The position numbers were made by a program, and so were the translations under genes. Of a DNA stretch of 64,000 nucleotides, positions 21,991 through 33,360 are shown piece by piece. The stretch lies in NCBI RefSeq assembly GCF_003073045.1, contig NC_037591.1:24523319-24587318 (forward strand). Reading direction: 5' to 3'. Position 1 is the first letter of the stretch. Every line of letters begins with the position of its first letter. Under the pieces are notes generated by a model. The model was not told the DNA's origin. It worked only from the letters and a program-made list of their open reading frames with translations, and searched no databases. The DNA is from Pomacea canaliculata (taxonomy: Eukaryota > Mollusca > Gastropoda > Architaenioglossa > Ampullariidae).

Positions 21991-24300
21991 GCACAAAAGG
22001 TGAGACGGGCTGATCACACTCTCGACACCTCTACCAACTCACGTCGGGATTTACGTACGCGCACACTTACACTAAATTGCTAATTATAATTTAATTGACT
22101 CTTGAGCCCCCAGCGTATCTCTCCAATAAACAACACAAGGCAATTTAGTGTGATTAGGAAAGTTGTTAATAATCGAGAGTATTTCAAACAATTTACAAAA
22201 TGAAACAATCTCAAATATGGCCGCTGTCTATAGGCGTCCCGTTATTCCTCTATCCCTAGTCTAGATATCGTGAGCCTCTAATTACCTTCAAAGAATTTCT
22301 GTGTTGGAAGTAAAATATGTAATTATAATAATGATGAATACAATCTACAAAAACAAAATGGCATTATATTTGTTGACCGTTTGTCCCTGTGGCTAGGCAT
22401 AATGTAGGAGACACAGATATACGCAGTATAAGCTGCACTGTTATGTAATAGAACATTCTACTCTTGAGAATCAACTTCAATTACAGTACACAAGGCTACA
22501 ATCACAACGCTAATTTTGATTGCACTAAGCCGAGGGCGATTAGACGAGTGAATTGTGACATAATCGCTTGCTTACAACCATGTATTGCTGATCGAAGATA
22601 ACATACTGCAAAGCGTAAATAAACACAACCCAAATATATTAGTTGATGCAGTAGGAAGCAAGCTAACAATTTTTTCTTTCACACTTTTAAATTTCTCTTC
22701 TCTCTCTCTGTGCATGTTTTGTAACACAGGTGTAACACTTGAGTTCAAATAAGATGTTGATATAAAAGCCAGTGTTGAAGAAAATTTTATATTTCTCTGT
22801 TAAACTTTTCGAAAGTAAACTTTAAATCAAAAATTTATCTTTGAAGTAGTGCAGAAAGTTCTTGACTACATGAGGTTTTTCCTAGATAGTCTTCTCACAA
22901 AACTGTATCTTTTGGTACATTTGTAGTCATACCGAAGAGAATAAGCCCTCAAAGAGTTTCATCAAGAAATATTATTTTCAGAAATCTTGACGCCAGGTGC
23001 CATCCATATTGTTTTACCGTTCGTGTACTGGCAACACGGGTTTACAATAAACTACCTACAAAAAAGAGCGGACGCACACACAAACACAAAGTGACACTAG
23101 CACGAGCAAACGCTTGTCTATGTCGGGAACAAAACTAGCGAATATGATACACTTTGGCAAAGTTTTTCTCAAATGAAAGTAAACTTTCTCAGATCTGATT
23201 ATAGCAACAACTTTGCTAGTAATTCAAATTAATGATTATTTTTACATCTACGAAAGATCAAAGAATATAGTTTGTATACATGTAAATACTTCTATACAGG
23301 TAATATCTTTGCAAAAATAGTGAATTGGTAACAAATTTAAAGAAGTAACAGTATAAATTTTGTTATTCGCAGATGCAGCACAAAAGTGTCTGTTGTTTCC
23401 TTCAGAATCCAAGAGTATAATTCAAAACAACTGCAGCACTCAACTCACTGGTCTGCACCTGCTAAATAAGAACATGAGTGAAATCGTTTTGTCTTTGAAA
23501 ACATTCAAGAAATTGAGTTCTTCTGTATCCATGTGCAGCAACTGTTCAGACCTATTGAACACAGTTTGCAGTTCCTCCACAACAGTCAACGGCTCAGTTT
23601 TTGGGACTTCTAGTCGCAACATCATTTGTTTTACTGTATGAAAGGTCTCTTGTACCTGTCGTTTACATTATCGTTTGTTGACATTCACCACATTTTTGTT
23701 GTGTATAACTTATGGTAGTTGCATCAGAAACAAATAATTTCTAGGCAGAGTTGATAAAGAAAAAGTCAAATAGGGAGACTTTGCATCCATTCGTTAGCTT
23801 GTCATGCTTTACATGGTAACCCAACAGGTGGTGTATAACCACAGAACACTGATGTTTTTGCAGCTTGGCTTATGTTGCCAAAATAAAAACACAACATACT
23901 ATTAAGACAAGATTCTGCATTACTGTTCAACATTCTTTGTAAAAGCCTGTATTGTGCGCATATGTAGTATAAACTTGAATCTTGTTAATCGCTTTGAGAA
24001 TCTTATAAGAATATAAACCTTTAAAGATGGTGAGACATAATTGTTCTAGTGTTTAGGCACATCATAAAAAGGATAATAAGCATTTGCTTTTTAGCCTTTG
24101 CACAAAAAGACGGCATACAGTTCAGAGAATCTTTGCTGTGCTGCTGTCTTGAGCAATTATTTTAATTCATTAAAGTTTTATTGTTGACATAACTTCCACG
24201 CATTAGCATTTAAATGTATTTCCTCCTTTTTTGTTATGTTCTGTGGGTGTCATTGTCATGTACTGCCTAGTATAATGCCACACGCGAGAGAAAATTTTAT
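21991..24300. other. Intergenic, one weak coding candidate
   Basis: AT-rich DNA without repeats I recognise. On the minus strand 23658-23440 follows an acceptor-like CGACAG and reads openly for about 72 codons to a stop (includes EVPKTEPLTVVEELQ and LLHMDTEELNFLNVF). It could be the last exon or relic of an unknown gene, or chance; no family was recognised. Confidence 0.25.
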
Positions 24301-24313
24301 AATGAAGTATTTC

Positions 24314-25870
24314 CTAGTAGTTGACAGGTACTCTAAGGACCCAGCCATCACCACATCCAATCAGCAGCTGACCGTTAAGGTCAAGGTTCAGAGCTGTGGG
24401 CCGCACCATGTCACCACTGCCAGGAAGGAAGCAGACAAACTCGATGCCACTGTGTGATACTCTTGTCACGTGCACACAGTCGTTCATCCAATCAGCGATC
24501 AGCAGCACATCTTTGCCACAAAAGCAGACGTCTGTTGGGAAGAAGTTCTTTTGCGTGAAGGTCGCTATGGGGTCGTTGGATTTGTTGGAATACAGACGTA
24601 CTACACGGGATGACCGGCTACCCGCTTCACTCTTGTTTATCTTTACTAGTTCATCATTTGTGTTCTCACCTTCATCTTCATCTACTAAAGCAAAAAACGT
24701 CCCTTGCTCGTTTGAATCAAAGTTATGTACCCTGTGTATCTTTGGGGTCAATAAAAAAGAGATCCTTTCCTTTTTATCTCTTTTTTTTCCAATTGATTGA
24801 AACTATATGAAGTACACCTGATTCAAAGTCCTGAACTAAAGAATGCAGACATTTGTTCTTAGAAGGAAGAGCACAAAATGAGAACTCATCCCATCGGAAA
24901 ATAATATTCTCACGTGAGATGTATGATATCCGCGTACCGTAGTCTGTCTCAGGTCCTCTACGACCATTAGAGTCAAAACACACACCTTTCTCTTTAGTAT
25001 AGTCGCCTCCTGCTCCCCCATAATACACTTCGATGCGTCAGTCCTTTCGCTGCCCCAAAGCATGCACTTCCCGACATCCTCTATCGCCACATCGACCCAC
25101 TCTAACAATTTCTACGGCTTTCTTACTTGGAAAACTCAACTGGACTGGTGACCCGATAAATGTCTTCATGTAGTGATCCTCAATGTAGTTATAGAAGTCA
25201 CCGTGGAGTACATGGCGGTAAGTCGTGACAGGCAGTCCATCTTCTCGTTCTCTCAGTTGCTTTGAACTTCCTTCTCCCCGTGTCATCTCTCTCTCCACCT
25301 GCAGGACCTCCGTGTCACAGGTGGAACTCAGCGCGTGTTGAGTGCGGGATTGGAGCTGGAGAAGAGAGTTGAGCTCATCCTGTACTCGCTATGTGTCAGC
25401 GGCCAGATCTTTCTCCAAATCATCGGAAGCTTTCTTGAGTTCCATAAGTGCTTGGTGGCGATATTTTGCTGCCATGGCCACAATGACGTCATACCGGACT
25501 TGAATCTGTCGGACGTTAAATTCAACATGGCTTGATTGCTAAACTACTTATATCCTGCAGGTCTTACTGGGAAAGATTTTAGAAATCATATAATACTTTA
25601 AAACGTTTACCTATTTATTACTTAATTTTACAATACATAGTCTGTAACAAATTACACTCTTCAATGTATTCACTATATTTGGATTAAATACAGAAGATGG
25701 ACATTTATACCTTTAGCAAGACAAGTTGAATGAACATTACTATTTGAGAAGATCGTTGACTTACCTGTTCCATTATTGCCGCTCGCTTTTCTTGGACTTG
25801 GCAGAAATCTTGTTGACCTGTAAACTTCTGAACAGACTGCACAGGTCATGTTATCCTGCGTAGCAGCCAT
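24314..25870 (-). pseudogene. TRIM-C: degenerate RING/B-box/NHL-like pseudogene
   Basis: The first exon survives only as 25870-25765. It begins like the others (MAATQDNMTCAVCSEVYRST), keeps the first two RING cysteines, then jumps to the exon's last ten codons (QEKRAAIMEQ, in another frame), followed by GTAAGT. So about 410 bp with the rest of the RING and the B-box are deleted out of frame. The second exon (25505-24314) starts IQVRYDVIVAMAAKYRHQ. It has a TAG where relatives read CAG, near 25390, and frame changes near 25035 and 24760. The propeller end is well preserved (FFPTDVCFCGKDVLLIADWM, VRPTALNLDLNGQLLIGCG). It is closer to TRIM-E/F than to A/B/D. Confidence 0.85.
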
Positions 25871-27689
25871 CTTTGATGTGTGGATATCTCGTTGCTAAGC
25901 AGGTTATCAACTGGTTCAATCGCAAGCTATCCATGATAAAAATCATGGTATAAAGCGGGAGAAAACAGTTAATTTTTGTAATTTAATATGCGTTTTCTGC
26001 ACCGAAAGAACTTCTCTAGCCTTCATGTTAAGTGGTATAGTTTGTTCTTTCTTCTCATAATCAGTTTAGTGTCTTGGACTTGTACTTAGCTATATCTAAA
26101 ACTTTGCAAAATCATTTTATAATAGTTTTTACAATGATTTTTAGATGTATGTCGTTTTTTCCAGTAATTTACATACCACTACCGAAGAAGTCAACTTTTT
26201 TGGCACTTTTCTCTAGTAGTTCCCTCTCTCTCTCTCTCAAACATACACATACACAAGCACGCGTGAATCCTGACAAACACTTCCGTTTTAACGTTTATTA
26301 TAACTGTCAAAAGAAAGCTATTCTATGGAAGATCATCAAGTAAAACCGTCCTGGCGGGTAGTACAGTAAAACATGTCTATTAAGATTTGGTATAATCCAT
26401 CAAAATCACCTTTTTTTCCCATAACAGATAGATAAACCAGTCTGCTTTTATTTCGCGAACCACGACCTAGCGCTTTTCATTAATATGCTAATTAGGCTCC
26501 TAATTAATCCCCGTGGGGGCTAAGAAAGGCCTGAACAGATCATTACGTGTACTGAGGTGGAAAATGATATCAATAGTGTAAACAGTTGACCAGAAGTAGT
26601 CTTTCTTAAAATATACTAATTTTTTTAAACACAAATTTCTGTCCAAAGTCGCCATAGAGCTCAAACTGTCGGTCGTAAGGTGAGTTAAGGAGATGGTCGG
26701 AATGGAGATGACGCTTATATATATTTCCAGGAGAAATGTATGAGTCGTAACTAAGAGAGGTTCGTAATCGGGAAGATCTTCATAGAGAGGTTTTACTGTA
26801 ATAGCAAATAAATTATACACAAACAATACAAAAAGTCAAAATTAATAATAATATTTCCATTACAAAATTGTACTCCTAGTACAAAAAAGAAGGAATATCT
26901 GATGCAAAATATGCGTCACTGTGCATAACAATATAAAACCATATAACCATAGACAAGACACACAGAACACAGAACACAGTAGCCTTCAAACAAACAACAG
27001 TAGCAACAGCTATTTGACTGTTAGCTTTAACTGCATTCAGATATTAAAATAATAATATTAAAATAATATTCCGGTATTAATCTTTCTGTTTCTTTTCTAA
27101 AGTAATCACAAACTAGAATGTTGTGAGACTTCTGTTCAATATCACAAGCTTTAGTTAACATGGTGCAGTAAGGATCTCAGTATACTACAATCAACTCAAA
27201 GAATTGTTATTTGAGATTCTTAAATCATAATAGAGGGATATAGTTTTCACAAGAGAAAGAGGCTTTATAATATGTCATTCGAATAGACATTCTTTTAATA
27301 CGATCTATAGCACTATTATTTGGATATACATGTCCAATAAACATTTTCTTAAACTTATTTAAGCCAGTGTGTGAAAATCTTTACATCATCCTGTTGGTCT
27401 AAAAACCACGACAGTCTTGAACTGTTCAATAAATTTTTAATTGCAATAACATTATCTGAATTAGTTCTAATAATGACAAACAAGTTGTAAGTGAACCGAT
27501 AACCAATACTAGAAAATGTGGGTACATTCGAAAGATTAACTAATTTATACAGAAGACAGCTTCGTAGTTTCAATAACATCTAAAGAAACCTACTAAGCTC
27601 CTAAAGTACCGTTTACCCGGATTTTGTTGTTCTTGGTAAAAATACAAAATACTCATAGTAGCACAAATATAATGTTATACGATGATTAC
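25871..27689. other. Intergenic, no gene supported
   Basis: AT-rich. A minus-strand ORF at 26826-26500 (108 codons) ends DLFRPFLAPTGIN but shows no known domain and has no splice context. A CT run at 26222-26238 is simple sequence. I see nothing else. Confidence 0.35.
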
Positions 27690-29537
27690 AACAATAAAAA
27701 CCTCACACTTACAACGACATGAATAATATAGGGCAATGTTCTTATACAATAGTCCCACTCTACGTCTGCAGGAAGTAAAAGTGCAACTGTTCATTAAGGT
27801 GAGAGATTGACTGATCGTGCTCGATCTTTCATGTACAGTTGTACGCTTTCCAAGCCAGTGATAATTGATGGTTATGACTGAGTTTAACACCTACAAATAA
27901 TAAGTTAATTATTACTTTGACATTTGCCTATTAAACAAGCAGTTTACATATTTTCCCTCTTGCAAAAGACAAAAACTTTAGTTTTCACACTAACATAGCA
28001 ATGCCACCTGGCACAATGTCCTGACACTACACTCAGAGCGTTCTGTAGTTTTGTTTTTTTTCAGATTCAGAACATATTAGTGTCATCAGCTTACAAAACT
28101 AGGAACATCTGGTACAGACTTTCTACATCATATTATATATTTTGACAGCAATTGCTATTCACAAAAAGGTTGCAGACTAATAATGTTCCTGAGCAAATAG
28201 AACTTTAAATCATTTAAAAACCAAGCTAAACCAACGGCCATAGAGTTCACCTTGCCGTAAAATAACCTGAACAGTATTGGGTTACCCTATAGCAAGAATT
28301 CGTCTCGGTGTGCATATTTTTCGTTATGCTTATAAATTCCTCCATATATCTACATTAAACAATTTTTAATAAGAAAGAATCTTTATTTTATCAAGTGTTT
28401 CATAGTCAAAAAAGACGTTTTTTTGTCTTTAACAAGACGTTATTATTTCTATGTAAACAAAGATCGTGTGGTCCGACTTCTCTTAGTTATACAGACAGCA
28501 CACTCGAGACTAAGTCCTCACACTACTACTATGTGAAGTTACCTAATTTTTATTTACTTCAGTCTTTGACATATGTTGTCAATTGTTCGTCATTTTTCTA
28601 TGTTATCATAAGATCGCCATCTTTATTTTCTGTGGCAGCAATTTTTTAGATATTTCAGAAATTCGTTTACCAAACTATTTCGACTTTGAGCTACACATGT
28701 CTTCAAAATATAGTTATAGGTTGATTTAGTCATGATTAATTGATTGCCGTCGAAAATTCCTTGAAATATTCCTTTGCAAAAGAGTATGGAAATATTTTCC
28801 GCGGTACACACCTGTGGTGTAGGCTCGACTGTAAGTAAAAAATTCTTCTGGAAGCCAAAGTACTGAGCAGAACCCACTTAAAACTATCGTGTCACTTTAT
28901 TACTGCCCTTGTCTTTCTGTTTAATAAAATAAATTTCACTGCAGGTTGTTCGATATATACAGCACGATAGATATCAGTACAAATTTCAATTTCAAAATAA
29001 ATTTTTTTTTCTGACAAAAAAACCGAAAGATATTATTCCAGTGCAATTTTTAAGTGACACAGAAACTACTTCAAACCTTCTTTTTATTAAAAATAAGAAC
29101 AAACAGTTGACAACAGAACAATTCTTCTAAAACTTGTACACTTATATTTATACCCTAATGAATGTTAACATTAAGGGATATTTACACTATTTATTGTTTT
29201 ATAAAACGGAAAAAGCAGCCTAAGACTAGTCAGTGATTCGACTACACGAACTAAAGCAGGTGCATGAATGATGCTGGCTTTTGTGGGAGAAAAAAGAAAT
29301 GCCTATCAAAAATACTGTTTACCCTTATTTGTATTAGAAAAAGAAAGCAAGGAATAAAAAAGAAGACTCCCAAGCACCATTCATCTGGCAAGCATTATTT
29401 ACATCATCAGCAGAAGTTTTGGAAATGCTCTGTTGGAACCGCTTTAATTTATATCAAGAGATCTTTTTCTTGTTCCTTATCGTCCCCAGTGGAGTATAGG
29501 GCCGCAACTTTGGCAGGAGATGCTCCCTGTTATTTGC

Positions 29538-29543
29538 TTTATT
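29538..29543 (-). terminator. Candidate poly(A) signal of TRIM-D
   Basis: Minus-strand AATAAA about 55 nt past the TRIM-D stop, at the place homologous to 2415-2420 of TRIM-A. Confidence 0.3.
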
Positions 29544-29597
29544 GAAAACTATTTATTTATTGCTCCATATGCTATTTTAATAGATGCTCAACAAGGA

Positions 29598-31863
29598 TTA
29601 TCGTAAAATGCAACCATCGCCACACCCAATAAGCAGGTAGCCGTAAACATCAACATTTAAAGCTGTTGGCCGCACCATGTCACCGCTGACTGGCAGGTAG
29701 CTGTCAAATGTGATCCCATCGTCATCTACCTGTGTAATGTGTACGCAGTCATTCATCCAATCAGAAATCATCAACTGTTCGCCCCAAAAGCAGACGTCAG
29801 TTGGGAAAAACGGTTGTACTGGTGGCGTGTAGGTGGCTACAGGTTTGTTAGATTGATTGGAATAAACACGTACAACACGACGGGACTTTTCTTTGCACGT
29901 CTTCTCTTCATCTTTCCCACATGATTCATCATTTGAAGTTTCATCTTTATCTTTCTCGTACCACAGCAAACACATCCCGTCTCGGTTTGTCAGCATCCAA
30001 AGTTGTGTATCCTGTTTACTTCTGGGTGATTAAGAGAACCGAAACCACTGTTTTCCTTCTCGTCTGTTTGTTCTAACTGAACTGAACTTATAAAACACTC
30101 ACCTGTCGTACAGTTCTGATTTATACAATACATGCCAGCATCCTTTGAAGCAAGAATTCTCTTCTGTTGCCCTTCCCATTCCACTATGTCATCTTTTCGT
30201 GTGATGGGTGATACCCTTTTTCCATACTCAGCAACACCACTTCGAACGTAATGCCTAAAAATCACTGACCTCTCTTTAGAGAAGTCACCCCCTATTCCTC
30301 CATAAAATACCTCGATACTTTCATCCTCCTTTTGCCGCAAAGCGTGCACTTCACATTCTCCATCTCCGCATCTAATATCGGTAATCAATCTGTAACTATT
30401 CTCAATCTGATTTGTCAGCTTCACTGGCGATCCTATGTACATCTTGACACAGTTTTCAATGTCGTTAGTGAAATCGCCATGGAGTCCAGGTAGATAACTC
30501 ATAGTAGGCAACCCAGCCCTTAGTTCTGTGAACCACTCCGCGCTTCCTTCTCCCCGTGTCATCTCTCTCTCCACCTCCAGTACCTCCATGTCACAGGCCG
30601 AACTCACCGCCCGTCGAGCTCGTTCCTTAAATTTGAAAAGGGAGCTCACCTCGTCTGTTACTGGCTGTGTCATGGCGGTAAACTCTCTCCTCAGACTCTC
30701 TGACAATTCCTGAAGATTTCTCATCGCCTGGTCACGATATCTTCCTGCCATAGCCACAATGGCGTCATGCCGGACTTGAATCTGATAGAAAACAACTTCA
30801 TTGTTAAACTTTCTCGTTATTTGAACTTTCTCCTCCTCCCTAAAGGACAAAAGTATTATTATCCTAAACTTGTTTCGGGAGGTTGATGGTGAGGGCTTAG
30901 TGATTCCCTTTTGTGGAGCTAGCGTTTTATGAGGGCGGTTCCCATCTACCTTTCCTCGTACTGCTTTACCTTTCCAATTCTTTGGTGAGGTCGGGTACAT
31001 ATTTTCGCCACCTGGAGCGACTGAGAGAAGTTAGCGCTACACAGTAATTGAACAACTACCACCCCAGGTCCAAACACCACTGCTGTAAACAATCGGCTAC
31101 TCGCTTCTTCGAAATTTACGAAAAAAACTGGGATAAGCATTGTGCACCGATTTATTACTTTATCCTTAAAATACATAACAGCAAAAGCATGCTATGAAAG
31201 GTTCTTATTGTTACATATTGCAGATTTTGTGCACACATGCATGTTGAGATCTTTGAGAAAAGACAGGCAGACACTGACGTAGGAGATACAAGACAGAAGA
31301 ATAATACACAAGAATACTTTGCATTATATGTCTTATATCTCACCTACCTGCTTCGTTAATGCTATTTGGTTTTCTTCTAAATGCTTCTCGATTTTTTTAA
31401 AATTAACTGTGGGTTTTTTTTCATCAGCAAATGAAGCGTCAAGACGAGCCAGTTCATGTTCAATCGTTTTTTTACAACGAGCGACAGCATCTGACAGATC
31501 TTCAGTAACATGTCCCTCGTGTTTGGTCAGCTTACACCTGGTGCATATGGCTTGGTGACACTGTGTACAAAAAAGTACAACACATTCCTTAGTGTGAACA
31601 GAACACATGGACTGACTTTCTTCACTACGTGCCTGCTCCAGAGCTTCTTCCGTGAAGTAGAAGTTGACTTGTAGATCACACACACCACCTGGCGGTACAG
31701 TAGCAGGAGCTCTACAGGTAGGACACGGGATGGTGTCTCCATGTCTCTTCGCCAGCTCCTCTAGACACTCTAGACAGAAGGTGTGATAACAGGGCAGGAA
31801 TCTGGGCGAGGTGTAAACTTCTGTGCAAACTGCACACGTCATGATATCCTGTGTGGCAGCCAT
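29598..31863 (-). pseudogene. TRIM-D: RING/B-box/NHL-like gene with a frameshift in exon 2
   Basis: Exon 1 (31863-31348) is intact, 172 codons, with all eight RING ligands (C10 to C50) and all eight B-box ligands (C87 to H118). The phase-0 intron is 566 bp (CAG|GTAGGT). Exon 2 starts at 30781 (IQVRHDAIVAMAGRYRDQ) and stays open to about 29993, where RIHNFG runs into a stop. Compared with TRIM-B, the 42-nt stretch that follows is 47 nt long, and the other frame then reads on (DKDETSNDES... FFPTDVCFWGEQLMISDWMN) to a normal end (LLIGCGDGCILR). Everything else looks functional, so this is either a young pseudogene, a null allele or an assembly error. The 5'-UTR acceptor is kept at 31951/31952. 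Confidence 0.75.
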
Positions 31864-33360
31864 CTTTGATGCGGAGTTGTTGTTTTTTTTTTTTTTTTGA
31901 TGTTTCGATGTTCACCAAGTTATAAGCTTTTAATTCACTCTCAAACAATCCCTGAAATAAAATCATTACCATAGGAGTGTTGTAGATAATTTAGACATCG
32001 AAGTAAGTGGACAACAAGAAATGAAGTGACAGGGGAGTTAATCTAATATACATTTTTGTGCAAGCGTGCCCATGATCACATGACTAGACAAGCATATTTG
32101 TTATACTTACCATTAGTTTTATTATGTTTTCTATAACACTGATATTTATTTTGTTGTGCGATCATTTAAGCTTTATATGAGGGAATTGTTTGGATGAACT
32201 ACTCTCTGCATTATATCAATGTCTGTGTACTCAATGAAGTGAACGAATAAAAACCACGTCAATGTTAAACGAGCAATTATTAACAGACAACCATCGTCTT
32301 AGCAATTAATTATACAATTACTTTTGAAATAATGATGAGGAGAAGGTGGAAGTGAGGTTAAATAAACACTCGCTTAAAACATAGACAGCAGAAGTAGGAC
32401 ACAGGTGTGAGAACAGGAATGGCGGAGCGACAGGTAAAGCTCGTTACTGTAGATTCTTGGTGAGAGCGTGTCAGAAGAAAACTAAAATATCGTGAACCCT
32501 TAAAGCTACGCAAGTGACATAAATAAGAACACGCCATTATGAACATACCTTCACACTTTGGTTGAAAATCTCTGGTGTAGAGGGTCCACGAACTGTTCCA
32601 AAAATCTATAAATAATACTTTTACATAACATTATATACAACAGACTCGACATTAAGCGTGAAAATGACACATCACGATAATTTTATCATTAATGAACACA
32701 TTAATCAACACATTAATCAACCTTTAAAGCTTTTAAAAGCTAATACCTGCTCTGTTGCTAACACCACTAGACAGCAAAACTAAGCAGTCTACTCATATTC
32801 GTAGAGTTTTCCCTCCGGATATTCCCAATTGTCTTGCGCTACTTTCACTAAGACCTTTCCTAGAAATTTTTATTTGTTTAATCTTGGGATCGTGTGAAAG
32901 ACGAACCTCTCGAAGCACTGCTTGCGGTATGCAACTTCATTATTTCTATTCACTGGTTTATAACCCTCACCACGAGGACAAATACTAACAAAATACTCGC
33001 AGTCCAGAATGAAATCACAAAAAGGAAAAAAATGGCGCACATCCGAAAAAATGTGAAAACGTTTGCCTCGTAACACAGCATTCCTCTGTATTCCTGACAA
33101 TGTGACTCATGTCTGTTCATTCCGTTTCTTACTTTGTCTGTCAATTATTTTTGTTGCTCTACTAATAAACAAAGTCCAGTATTACATCATCTTTGCCCCC
33201 AACCCATTAATTCGTGGAGACACAGGAAATCATTCAATTATTGTGATATGTACAGTAGTGAGGTCAGCGATTTTGATGCATATTTGAGGTTTTGTGCAAT
33301 TCACATTGTGCCATAGAATGTTTACCGGATAAAGAAACCTATCAAAGGCCATCATACAAG

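Larger units (their letters stand above)
27690..33360. repeat. Segmental duplication unit 3 (contains TRIM-D)
   Basis: Copy of unit 1 (22-8210). It lacks the R1 insertion found at 1007-1581 and lacks most of the DNA corresponding to 6100-8150. It supplies the uninterrupted reference for both sites. Confidence 0.7.

Noticed and set aside
26500-26826. 108-codon minus-strand ORF as a gene
   Set aside because: No domain, splice context or related copy in the window.
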